Positions 1-8,242 of a DNA stretch of 64,000 nt are shown here, in pieces. Source of the DNA: Candidatus Uabimicrobium amorphum (GTDB lineage Bacteria > Planctomycetota > Uabimicrobiia > Uabimicrobiales > Uabimicrobiaceae); contig NZ_AP019860.1 in assembly GCF_009002475.1 (NCBI RefSeq), forward strand, positions 7,871,547-7,935,546. The letters are read 5' to 3'. Within the stretch, counting starts at the first letter, position 1. Each line of letters opens with the position of its first letter. The position numbers and the translations under genes are program-made. The notes under the pieces were generated by a model that made no database searches, was not told the origin of the DNA, and was given only the letters and a program-made list of their open reading frames with translations.

Positions 1-470
1 TCAGCAATAGCAGAGTTCCCCAACAATTAAAGTCTGACCCGGTTTTGTATGGTGAATGTTTGGCGGGCGCAATGTATGTAGAAGATTTTCGTCGCCTTCT
101 ACAAGGTTTGGGATGCATGGACTACCGTGTCATTTCTAGCCGTAGGTTGTCTATTGACAGTGCTGATGTTGAAGCGAAGATTGGAATGATATCTTTTTAT
201 TCGATGACAATGCGCGCTTTTAAACTAGACAGTTTAGAAGACGTTTGCGAAGACTATGGTCAAGTAGCCACATACTTAGGCAATATTCCTACATTTACAC
301 ATAAATTTGTCTTGGATCGCGAGCACACCTTTGTCACGCACAAGCCAATTCCTGTATGTGGTAATACCGCGGCAATGTTGCAAGAAACTCGCTACAAACC
401 ATATTTCAAAATTACCGGGGATCGCTCGCGCCATTTTGGGGTATTTGGTAAGAACACAGGTTGCTGCTAA
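1..470 (+). CDS. arsM: Arsenite methyltransferase (ArsM-like), C-terminal part, cut by window edge
   Basis: ArsM transfers methyl groups from S-adenosylmethionine to arsenite, a cytosolic detoxification route. Only the part after the methyltransferase core is present. It carries blocks I know from this family: DPVLYGECL, GALYVEDF-like GAMYVEDF, EDYGQVATYLG and a C-terminal GDRSRHFG followed by a Cys-Cys ending. The frame is open from base 3, so the gene starts left of the window; the TTG at 45 reads as Leu inside DPVLYGE and is not a start. The terminal Cys pair is the sort of arsenic-binding end seen in ArsM proteins. It converges on the phosphatase gene 18 bases away. The family call is from memory of conserved motifs. 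Confidence 0.8.
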   Translation, partial: SNSRVPQQLKSDPVLYGECLAGAMYVEDFRRLLQGLGCMDYRVISSRRLSIDSADVEAKIGMISFYSMTMRAFKLDSLEDVCEDYGQVATYLGNIPTFTHKFVLDREHTFVTHKPIPVCGNTAAMLQETRYKPYFKITGDRSRHFGVFGKNTGCC

Positions 471-488
471 TCGAGTACCATTCGAAGT

Positions 489-1013
489 TTAATTGGAAGC
501 TTTCTGTTTGCGACGGATCGCTTCCAATATCAGTGTGAATTCCTCATCTCGTCCAAGTATCTCAGTCATGAGACGCAAAATATACGTATTGGGATCGGCG
601 CATGCTCTTATGGTAAATAGCTCATCTATGGCAATGTTGTAATCCGCGTGCAGAGAAAGTAAAAATCCCAAAACAATTGCGGTGGAACGACTCACTCCAG
701 CACGGCAATGAACGATAATATTTCCACCTTGAGACAAAAACTGCAAAGCCCTACGACAATCGTCTTTTGTGGCAAGAACAATACCGTTTAAGGTAAGTGC
801 AAAACCTTGCAGTTCATCGGTCACATCATCGAACTTTAAATACAATACTTCTCGTGCATCGGGAAGCCTTACCACTTCTTTTCCCATCGACAATGCGCTA
901 TCTTCAGGCGCACTAATAGAAATCACGCGATAATAGTTCGCTTTTTTTTGTGTTTGCTCTACGGCAAATACCCAGTCACTTATAATAATGTTTGTCATTG
1001 ATGATTGTGGCAT
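489..1013 (-). CDS. Dual-specificity/tyrosine phosphatase-like protein
   Basis: A 174-residue protein with the Cys-dependent phosphatase signature HCRAGVSRS at residues 102-110 (nucleophile Cys103, phosphate-binding Arg109). After it come a helix rich in Leu and an ADPNTYILRLM segment, resembling the small predicted tyrosine phosphatases of COG5350. The general acid is probably Asp62 or Asp63 in KFDDVTDE, by position only. It has no signal peptide, so it should act in the cytosol on phospho-proteins or other phosphoesters. It lies 5 bases downstream of the haem-motif protein gene and is probably co-transcribed with it. In a window full of Ser/Thr kinases it is the only protein phosphatase seen. 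An ATG at 998 is a possible later start. Confidence 0.75.
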   Translation of the reverse strand: MPQSSMTNIIISDWVFAVEQTQKKANYYRVISISAPEDSALSMGKEVVRLPDAREVLYLKFDDVTDELQGFALTLNGIVLATKDDCRRALQFLSQGGNIIVHCRAGVSRSTAIVLGFLLSLHADYNIAIDELFTIRACADPNTYILRLMTEILGRDEEFTLILEAIRRKQKASN

Positions 1014-1018
1014 AGTTA

Positions 1019-2551
1019 TTATTTGTTATTTATTTCCAAATTTCCATTGACGGGATTGAGGAACCATTTCCCTGCGCTCGTCGCAATATTATTTTGCGGG
1101 AAAATAACGCGAAAACCCGGTTCTAAAATAGTCCCGCGCGGATTTTGCGCTGGTTGTGAGCTTTGAATCTCCACACGACGCTGTGTAGCGATTTTCACCC
1201 AATTCATTACCGTGACGAACACGTTGCCTTTTTGCTGGCAAACATCAAAAAACGCCAATGCTTGTTTACGATGAAATTCTTTATTGCGACGCGGGTCTGT
1301 CAAGTTACTCAGCAACTCTTTTGCCCCAGTTTCGTTTGTGTTTTGTAAATTCGCGATGAGTTGCTCACGCAAATGTTGCGCATTAATTGCGTTTTTTGGT
1401 ATATAGCGGATGAGATTTTTGCGCTTCTGAGAATAGACGGGGTTTGTAAAATCTATCGCTAAAATATCGGCGATCAGTTCTTCGTCAAGAATACCTTTAT
1501 GCAACAAAACATCGATCACTTTATTGTCGATATACGATCGCGTAGGAACCAAAAACGCGTGACGCGCATCGATTAACCCAGGGGTTTCATTTTGTGCAAA
1601 ACGCGACTGCACAGTTTGTAGAGCCTGCATGTACAGTGCTGTGTCTATTGTAATCTGAGGAGCACTTTTACCCAACAAACGCTCGTCGACAAAAAAACCT
1701 TTTGGTATGGCAATTTGCGATTTCGCTTGAAGAGGCTTGGTGTCAGACGCCAAGTTCATTTCCATTGTCGAAACTAGCGAGCGCATTTGTTCGTGTAAGT
1801 TTCCTTCTCGTGCTGCAACTAATCGATCAATTCCCTTTTTTACTTGTTTACTCAAATTGCTGACATCTTCTGCTTCGAAGAACATTCGTGCCGCAAAATG
1901 CTCGGGGTTTTGCGGATCGCTCCCAAAATTTAAACGTAACGTTCCTAGATTGAGCTTGTCGTTGTTGTTCCACCAATCATTGTGTGGCGCTTCGATTTCT
2001 TTGAGAATCGGTCCTCCCAGTGTATGACATCCTGAACAACGCAATCTTTGTCCAAACTTCGCCGCCTTGTTGCCCATATTAATTTGTTCTACATCCGCAG
2101 CAACATCCTGCGAGTCACCACGATAATGCCACTCAGAGCTACCACCGTTCCCCACGAGTTCCCAAAAATTATACATCTTTTTTGTATAATCCCAAGCAAT
2201 TATCTCAATCATTAGCGACGATTGAAAGCTTTGCAATGTGGTGATTACTCCCTGACGTTGTGTGGTAAAAAAACCAATAAACAGTTCCTCTTCTTGAACG
2301 ACACCACCTTGCATTGGTCCTGTGTAGGTATGAAAAACACTAAAGCTACCAAAGCGCGGATTATCATGACCGCGATTTGCAACAATATGCGGTTTTAAAA
2401 CCCCACCCGCATCTTCGAGTTTTTGTTGAACTTCAAAAATGGTTCGCGGAGTTCCGTCTTTCAAAATAGCGCGAACGACAGCGTCGTCAAGATTGTCAAA
2501 TTGCGCGCTGCACAATACGCAAAAACTTATAAGTAACAGTATAATTTTCAT
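1019..2551 (-). CDS. Secreted protein with one c-type haem motif
   Basis: A 510-residue exported protein. Residues 1-16 form a signal peptide (basic MK, hydrophobic core, cleavage near CSA-Q). A single CSGCH motif at 172-176 is a CXXCH covalent haem site, followed by TLGGPI. The rest has no domain I recognise. Planctomycete genomes hold many secreted proteins with a lone haem-c motif, so a periplasmic redox or haem-dependent enzyme role is likely but unproven. The ATG is supported by an AGGGA ribosome site about 7 bases upstream. The C-terminal region (residues 280-430) is helical and rich in Asn and Arg. It is the first gene of a two-gene unit with the phosphatase. No axial Met could be assigned. 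Confidence 0.6.
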   Translation of the reverse strand: MKIILLLISFCVLCSAQFDNLDDAVVRAILKDGTPRTIFEVQQKLEDAGGVLKPHIVANRGHDNPRFGSFSVFHTYTGPMQGGVVQEEELFIGFFTTQRQGVITTLQSFQSSLMIEIIAWDYTKKMYNFWELVGNGGSSEWHYRGDSQDVAADVEQINMGNKAAKFGQRLRCSGCHTLGGPILKEIEAPHNDWWNNNDKLNLGTLRLNFGSDPQNPEHFAARMFFEAEDVSNLSKQVKKGIDRLVAAREGNLHEQMRSLVSTMEMNLASDTKPLQAKSQIAIPKGFFVDERLLGKSAPQITIDTALYMQALQTVQSRFAQNETPGLIDARHAFLVPTRSYIDNKVIDVLLHKGILDEELIADILAIDFTNPVYSQKRKNLIRYIPKNAINAQHLREQLIANLQNTNETGAKELLSNLTDPRRNKEFHRKQALAFFDVCQQKGNVFVTVMNWVKIATQRRVEIQSSQPAQNPRGTILEPGFRVIFPQNNIATSAGKWFLNPVNGNLEINNK

Positions 2552-2792
2552 GATTTCCCTTTCTCATAACAAATAATAATACAACCATCTTATATCGGGA
2601 ACAAAGAATGAGCAAACTCTATTTTTCAAAAGGGAAAAAGACGAAAAATCGCATCTAAAAAGAACAAGAAATCCACCCTTATTGGCAGCTTTTTATAGCC
2701 ATAATAAAACTATAAAATATAAATATAAGCAAAATATGACTATAATACGATAAAAAAGAAATACAACTTTTACCGAGAAACGACAAAAAAAT

Positions 2793-3590
2793 ATGGCAAA
2801 AAATATTGCACATTTAGTCAAAGAGTACCGAATAAAAAACCATTTGACCCAAACTCAGCTGGGAAATCTACTAGGGCGTACAGGAAAATCTGCGCAAGTT
2901 TACATATCTAATGTAGAAAGTGGCAAAAGAAAAAAGTTTGCAAGTCAAGAGCTGGAAATGTTGGCAAAAACTCTAAACATTTCGAAAAAGGAAATGAAAG
3001 CGTGCGAAGAGTATACAGCAACCAAAAATGCCTTATCACAGAAAAACGCACAAAACCTACGCGAACTATTAATGCGCCAAACCAATATAATCTCTCTTGT
3101 TGACCTAATGGAATTAGAAAAAACGTCACAACGCACGTGGATTGTAGCTGTAGAGGGAATTTCACAACACCTTCATTCGTCATTGGCTTTTGACTTAGAA
3201 TCCACTGTAGTGCAGGAAGCAGTAAAATACAGCATTGCACGAGGAACTCCTTACCGCTATTTACTAGAATTGAATCCACAAAATATTGCCCACTTTACAA
3301 CGCTGCAAAATAATTTACAAAAAGCACTGCAAAAAGGACACCGCAAAAACCCTACACCCCCCTTGTTAAAAGGAGGCTTTCTTTCCCCTGAGTGGATGAT
3401 CTTTTCGGTGATGCAGTTGGTGATCTACAAAATTGACAACCAAGTGGTAAGTTATGTCATCAATCCCATGGGAGCCAAGACCGAAGAGGATTGCATTTTA
3501 TGTTTTCAATTAAGCGAAGAAATGGCACAGCGCGCGGAATTGTCTTTCTTGCTGGCATGGCAAAAGGTAGTTGATATTGAAAATATTTGA
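2793..3590 (+). CDS. XRE-family helix-turn-helix transcriptional regulator
   Basis: A 265-residue protein with a Cro/CI-type HTH at about residues 8-60 (LVKEYR, TQTQLGNLLG, YISNVESGKR, LEMLAKTLN). The remaining 200 residues look like a ligand or partner domain of no family I recognise. Residues around 186-195 read NPTPPLLKGG, which comes from a small palindromic repeat lying in frame in the gene (see the repeat entry). The upstream 240 bases are very AT-rich and hold no clear ribosome site; the ATG at 2793 is the first one before the HTH. It faces the trehalose-synthase-like gene across a long hairpin. Targets are unknown; its own promoter or the adjacent divergent haem-protein gene are natural candidates. 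Confidence 0.75.
   Translation: MAKNIAHLVKEYRIKNHLTQTQLGNLLGRTGKSAQVYISNVESGKRKKFASQELEMLAKTLNISKKEMKACEEYTATKNALSQKNAQNLRELLMRQTNIISLVDLMELEKTSQRTWIVAVEGISQHLHSSLAFDLESTVVQEAVKYSIARGTPYRYLLELNPQNIAHFTTLQNNLQKALQKGHRKNPTPPLLKGGFLSPEWMIFSVMQLVIYKIDNQVVSYVINPMGAKTEEDCILCFQLSEEMAQRAELSFLLAWQKVVDIENI
3348..3389. repeat. Small palindromic repeat inserted in frame in the XRE gene
   Basis: CCCCCCTT (3357-3364) and AAGGAGG (3370-3376) form an imperfect stem around GTTAA. In frame it encodes PTPPLLKGG. Interspersed CCCCTTGTTAAAAGGGG-type elements giving PPLLKGG peptides are familiar from cyanobacterial genomes, so this looks like such a mobile palindrome captured inside a coding region. Only one copy is visible in this window. 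Confidence 0.5.
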
Positions 3591-3658
3591 GGAAAATGTA
3601 TATAGAAGTTCGTTTGGTATGCGATGCCCTGACTGTTAGAGAGATTGTTCTCTTGTAG

Positions 3659-3721
3659 TATAGAAATATGCTATTGTGCGATGCCCCCTCAATCGGCTTC
3701 GCACAATAGCATATTTCTATA
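3659..3721. terminator. Long perfect hairpin between convergent genes
   Basis: Arms 3659-3681 and 3699-3721 are perfectly complementary over 23 bases, with a 17-base loop. It sits between the ends of the XRE gene and the GH13 gene. It lacks a good T-tract beyond the A/T-rich outer ends of the stem. It may act as a bidirectional terminator; the stem is unusually long and perfect for that job. Confidence 0.6.
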
Positions 3722-3726
3722 CCTAT

Positions 3727-5373
3727 TTACAACTCAACAATCACACTTTGATATGCTTGCAAAACTTCGATCTTACTGCCTGTAATCATATCATCACAGC
3801 AAAACGCCACTGGTTCTTCCCCCAAGTTGTGAACTACGCGACAAGATTTTGTTCCTGCTCGGTCATAGACTAGTAATTTTTCACTAGCATCACTAAGGTC
3901 CACAAATTGTACATTGTGCTGGAAAAAACAATCGCATTGCTGGCGTATTTGTAACAAATTGCGTAAGTAAGTATGCACCTGGTGCTCCAGCGTTTGTGCA
4001 TTTTCTAAAGCGTTTTGTGCTTGCTGCCAATCCATGCGATTACGACACAAATTACGAGTATCTGCATATCCGGTGTGTTCGATCATTTCTTCGTAGAACA
4101 CATTGTCATTTTGCATGGCAATTTCATCCCCATAATAAATGACCGGCGTACCAGGTAATGTTGCCAATATGGTAAACGCTAATTTTATTTGGCGTGGATC
4201 TTTGTCTAGTAGGTCGCTCAAACGTGCAGAAATTCCATTTTTATTGCGGAAATTCCACTGTGGGTTTTTGCAATAGTGTTCATAGAGTAGTGATCGTTCT
4301 TGCGAACTACTCATTTCTAATGTCAACTCGTCGTGGCAACGCAAAAACACAAACCACTGACACGCCGATGGAATTTGCTGTGTTTGTTGCCAAATATCGC
4401 TTATATAGCGCGGGTTTTGTTTGGCGAGTGACAGAAAAATTTTCGGCATTAGGGGGAAGTGGTACGCAGCATGGCACTCATCTCCCTCCGCAAAATATGC
4501 GACAGTTTGTGATGTCGGTTGGCATGCTTCGGCGAGGAGTAATGTTCCCGGTTCTAAGTAATCCAAAACAGCGCGAATTATTTTGAGAATGGTGTGACAC
4601 TGCGGCAAACTTTCGCAGTTGGTTCCTTCTTCTTTCCATAAAAACGGAGTCGCATCGAGTCGAAAACCGTCTATTCCAAACTGTTTCCAAAAAACAAAAA
4701 TACGCAAAATATGCAACAGCACTTTTGGATTGCGATAGTTCCAATCGGGTTGTTGTGGGTAAAAGCGGTGTAAATAGTAACGATTTACATTAGAGCTATA
4801 CTCCCAGTTACTGGTACATAAGCCTTCGAAGATAATGCGTGTTTGTGGATATTCTTTACCCGTATCACTCCACACATAGTAATCGTGGTACTCCGAATTG
4901 CGGTCTTGGATCGCTTGTTGAAAAAAACGATGCTCGCTGGATGAATGATTTAACACAACATCAATCACAATACGAATGCCATGCTCATGTGCCGCGGTGA
5001 TAAAATCGCGAAATACATCTAGGCGTTCCTGTTTACTTTGCGTTTTATTTTCGACCAAGTCGCTGCGAATCGACATGTAGTCTGAGACATCATAGCCGGC
5101 ATCGCACATCGGAGATTCCAAAACCGGTAGAAGCCACAGGCAATTTACCCCCAAGTCTTGCAAATAAGGTAGACGCTTTTTTAAACCTTCTATCGTACGG
5201 TCAAAAAACTGCACATATAGCGAGTACACCACCGCTTTTTGATACCACTGTTCATCGTCATACTTCGCAAAATTAGATTTTTTTTGGTCGCGCAAATACG
5301 ATTGCAATTCGTCGAGAACTTGCTCTTCACTATTTTTATATAGTTCACGCCACAGTGTCTGAATTTTTTCCAT
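3727..5373 (-). CDS. treS: Trehalose synthase-like GH13 glycosidase
   Basis: Trehalose synthases interconvert maltose and trehalose in the cytosol. The 548-residue protein has the GH13 regions in order: DVVLNHSS near 138, GFRLDATP with nucleophile Asp240, LLAEACQ with acid/base Glu282, and region IV CHDELTLE with Asp348. The flanks FLWKEEGTNCESLP, GDECHAAYHFPLMP and LPGTPVIYYGDEI are typical of TreS rather than general amylases. In region IV the usual Asn before His-Asp is Cys346, which is odd. The start has a good AAAGGA site 7 bases upstream and overlaps the end of the PAP2 gene by 29 bases, so it is translated in the same operon. An oligo-1,6-glucosidase or sucrose-active relative is the main alternative. 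Confidence 0.8.
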   Translation of the reverse strand: MEKIQTLWRELYKNSEEQVLDELQSYLRDQKKSNFAKYDDEQWYQKAVVYSLYVQFFDRTIEGLKKRLPYLQDLGVNCLWLLPVLESPMCDAGYDVSDYMSIRSDLVENKTQSKQERLDVFRDFITAAHEHGIRIVIDVVLNHSSSEHRFFQQAIQDRNSEYHDYYVWSDTGKEYPQTRIIFEGLCTSNWEYSSNVNRYYLHRFYPQQPDWNYRNPKVLLHILRIFVFWKQFGIDGFRLDATPFLWKEEGTNCESLPQCHTILKIIRAVLDYLEPGTLLLAEACQPTSQTVAYFAEGDECHAAYHFPLMPKIFLSLAKQNPRYISDIWQQTQQIPSACQWFVFLRCHDELTLEMSSSQERSLLYEHYCKNPQWNFRNKNGISARLSDLLDKDPRQIKLAFTILATLPGTPVIYYGDEIAMQNDNVFYEEMIEHTGYADTRNLCRNRMDWQQAQNALENAQTLEHQVHTYLRNLLQIRQQCDCFFQHNVQFVDLSDASEKLLVYDRAGTKSCRVVHNLGEEPVAFCCDDMITGSKIEVLQAYQSVIVEL

Positions 5374-6037
5374 AGTGATCCTTTAGATAGTTTTCGATAT
5401 ACGTAAAAATTTTCCAGAATATATAACACATTACAAGAATTTGTAGCGGAGGATATAGTGTGTCAGAAAAGAAATGCCGCCCCACAGCAACGGAAGCCAT
5501 CATCTGAAAAAAACCAAATACAATGGTCAGGAATACACCGGTGTAAAACATCAGAGTATGCCGGTATACAACCCCCACAAAACACAAAGAAATGTATTCA
5601 AAACCCTTTGCGCAATGACTAGAAGGAAAACTATTGTGGTTACCTTTCCCCTGGAAATTCATCGCATAAAAAGGTTGAAATGGATATTTTCCGCCAAAAT
5701 CTTTTACGTTGTTTGGTCGTGGTCTTTGCCACGTTGTTTTGATGGATTTGTGTAGAACATGATAGCTAAACATAGGAGCCACCAATATGATGAGCATTGC
5801 CACGCGATAATTTTTCCATTTCGCCAAAAATAGACTTAGAGTAAACAGTACAATACTCATCACCAAATAAAAGTTTTTTGTTGTTTTCGCGCTATCACGC
5901 ATAAAAACGTATGCTGGACTTTCGCTAAAATTTTCCCCATCAAAGAAAAAATGAGAGAGTCCTAAGTCGATATTCGTCGACATCAAAATGTATAGGCATA
6001 GCAATATTCCGCAAACTATGCTGACTTTTTTATTCAT
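5345..6037 (-). CDS. PAP2-family membrane phosphatase
   Basis: A 230-residue integral membrane protein with about five hydrophobic helices. The three PAP2 signature blocks are visible: K-(6)-RP as KTTWQRPRP, PSSH in SFPSSHCAKG (Ser in place of the usual Gly), and a GRHFFSDTL block containing the third-motif His and Asp. PAP2 enzymes remove phosphate from lipid phosphates or lipid A at the outer face of the membrane. It overlaps the LtaS-like gene by 8 bases and the GH13 gene by 29, so the three are one transcription unit. That pairing suggests handling of phosphoglycerol or phosphatidate made by the neighbouring transferase. Confidence 0.85.
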   Translation of the reverse strand: MNKKVSIVCGILLCLYILMSTNIDLGLSHFFFDGENFSESPAYVFMRDSAKTTKNFYLVMSIVLFTLSLFLAKWKNYRVAMLIILVAPMFSYHVLHKSIKTTWQRPRPNNVKDFGGKYPFQPFYAMNFQGKGNHNSFPSSHCAKGFEYISLCFVGVVYRHTLMFYTGVFLTIVFGFFQMMASVAVGRHFFSDTLYPPLQILVMCYIFWKIFTYIENYLKDHYGKNSDTVA

Positions 6038-8036
6038 GTTTTTCTCTTTGTTTCATCGCGTTATTCTTAACGCGCATATATTTGGAAAACTGGTAGAGGC
6101 CAAAACAATGTTGTTTGAATTTTGTAAACTTCTCCGGATGTAAATTTTTGATATCCTTTAGCGGGCCAGGGCTTGTTATATCATAAAAGCGTTGTTTTTC
6201 ACCGTTAATAGAAGCTAAAAAGTAAAAGTTTTTTCCCATCAGGCCTATTTCATGCGCACTGTAGTTCAGTGTAAATGCATAACGATCGCGGAAACTATTA
6301 TCGAACAAATTGCGTCCTAATCCCTTGTTTACGTAGGAAACTGACGTAAAGCTTGCCAAAGTTGGTAGAATGTCTACTTGGCTTGCCACCTCTTTGTAAA
6401 CAAAGGGCTTTATAATTTTTGGTGCGTAAATTACCATAGGTACGCGATATTGTGTCAAACCCAATCCGTGCGCTGATTTATGCATATGTGGAACACCTTC
6501 TGGGGTGTGAACTCTCTTGCCATGGTCGCCGAAAAAGCAAAAAATCGTATTGTCGAAAAACGGGTCTTCAATTTGCTGCAAAAATACTCCCAAACTATGG
6601 TCGAGAAAACGCAGGGAGTTGTATTCCTTGACTCTACGAAAACAATACCGACGCACTTCGTCCGTAGGCAAATCTTTTTTAACAAAACCACGATTGTCTG
6701 GAGGAATGCGAAACGGACTATGGTTTCCTGCCGTTTGAATAAAAGCAACAAAAGGCTTATCCGCTGACTTTCTTTTTATTGTTTTGATAAATTCCTCAAA
6801 CAAATGTAAGTCGCTAATTCCCCACACATCAAAATTGGGCGACTCATACATGTGTTCTTCATATAACTGCAAGTCTTTAATATTGTTTGCTAATATCCCA
6901 CGAATATTTCCCCAGTTAGCACTTCCACCAACAAAGTAGTATTTATTGTAGTTGTGAAAATCATTGAGAATTGTATGCTGCTTAACGAGCATTGGGTTAC
7001 GCGAAGTGGAGCGCACCATTCCGATGTCAGGTAACCCTGTAATTGTCGTAAAAATAGACCGTGCCGTATTGCGGTGCGGCGTATAAAAACGTTCAAAATA
7101 AATAGACTTCTTCGTTAGCGCGTCAAAATTTGGTGTAGGTCGCAAAGGATTACCAGATAAACTCGTGAAATGGAAAGCCAGCGACTCCATAAAAACAATG
7201 ACTAAGTTGGGATAACGATTTTGAGTATTGGCCGTTACACTACGTGTAAAATTCAGGTCTTTTTTGTCCTTTACTCCTAGATATTCACTAACCACCTCGT
7301 AATTTTTTTGCAACTCGTTCTCGTCATAATCGGGATCTTCGCGAAGACAAGACTCGAAAAATAAAAGTACGGGATTGAGTGCGGTATTGGATACGAAGGA
7401 ATTGGAAGAAAAATATGCGTCGCTCCAAAACAGAGGATAACGACTAAATTTGGCGTATATACCCGCAAAGGAAAATAGCAACGTTCCGAGAAAGATAGCG
7501 ATTGATTTTTTCATGGGCATTTGCGAATCGTCACGATGAATAAACTCCAAAACATAACGGTAGCCAAACAAAAAAAGTCCCAAAAAAAAGAAAACGATGC
7601 TTAGTATAATGGCAAAAGGATAGCTACTCGTCACCATCCCCCAAGAAATTTCAGGGTTGTAAAAGAATCGAAGAACCACAGCCGTCAGACGGTTTCCCAA
7701 GTAGTCATAAAAACCAAAATCAATGATAAAGATGATCAATACCAAAAAATTGACCACAACCAAATACCACAACCAAAATAGCCGTGCATATTTATTATCA
7801 AAGGGGCTAAGTTTATTATACACGACACTCAGTAGAAACAAGGGCAAGTTGAGAAAGAGGGTCAAGCGAAGATCGAATTTAAAACCGACATAATACGCAT
7901 AAATAGTGTTGTAAAAGGAACTATTTTCGTAATTGTATATGTAAAAAGCTACACGCATTATTGTAAAAAAGATCACATTCGCAGCGACCAAAAATAAAAA
8001 CATGCGAAAAACTTTTTTAAAATCTGCAAATAACAA
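6030..8036 (-). CDS. LTA synthase/MdoB-type membrane phosphoglycerol transferase (sulfatase fold)
   Basis: A 668-residue protein with about five N-terminal membrane helices (residues 10-200), then an extracytoplasmic sulfatase-fold domain from about 275. It starts NLVIVFMES, carries HRNTARS with the candidate nucleophile Thr324, and has a later metal-binding block CFFGDHGKR. Enzymes of this fold move phosphoglycerol or phosphoethanolamine from phospholipids to glycans or lipids. The substrate here is unknown; a Gram-negative-type cell would favour periplasmic glucan or lipid modification over true lipoteichoic acid. The TTG start is favoured by an AAGGA site 6 bases upstream; an ATG at 8003 would remove 11 residues. 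It leads the operon with PAP2 and GH13 genes. Confidence 0.8.
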   Translation of the reverse strand: MLFADFKKVFRMFLFLVAANVIFFTIMRVAFYIYNYENSSFYNTIYAYYVGFKFDLRLTLFLNLPLFLLSVVYNKLSPFDNKYARLFWLWYLVVVNFLVLIIFIIDFGFYDYLGNRLTAVVLRFFYNPEISWGMVTSSYPFAIILSIVFFFLGLFLFGYRYVLEFIHRDDSQMPMKKSIAIFLGTLLFSFAGIYAKFSRYPLFWSDAYFSSNSFVSNTALNPVLLFFESCLREDPDYDENELQKNYEVVSEYLGVKDKKDLNFTRSVTANTQNRYPNLVIVFMESLAFHFTSLSGNPLRPTPNFDALTKKSIYFERFYTPHRNTARSIFTTITGLPDIGMVRSTSRNPMLVKQHTILNDFHNYNKYYFVGGSANWGNIRGILANNIKDLQLYEEHMYESPNFDVWGISDLHLFEEFIKTIKRKSADKPFVAFIQTAGNHSPFRIPPDNRGFVKKDLPTDEVRRYCFRRVKEYNSLRFLDHSLGVFLQQIEDPFFDNTIFCFFGDHGKRVHTPEGVPHMHKSAHGLGLTQYRVPMVIYAPKIIKPFVYKEVASQVDILPTLASFTSVSYVNKGLGRNLFDNSFRDRYAFTLNYSAHEIGLMGKNFYFLASINGEKQRFYDITSPGPLKDIKNLHPEKFTKFKQHCFGLYQFSKYMRVKNNAMKQREKHE

Positions 8037-8242
8037 TTTATGTCCTTACTAAATTTAGAGTTCATAGCGCCTTTGTTATACAAGAAGGCAAATTCAGACA
8101 ATATTTGGATTCATGTTAGCATACAGAAAATATGGTGTCCATCTCTATCGAAAAAAATCTGTCGCGAGGCTGTTTTGTCGAAGTGTGTGATATATTGCAT
8201 ACAGGCTAAGACAAAAGTGAAAAATTTTTCAGGAGGTTTTTG

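Noticed and set aside
45..470. Gene starting at TTG 45
   Set aside because: The frame is open to base 3 and the upstream codons continue the ArsM motif DPVLYGE, so TTG is an internal Leu.
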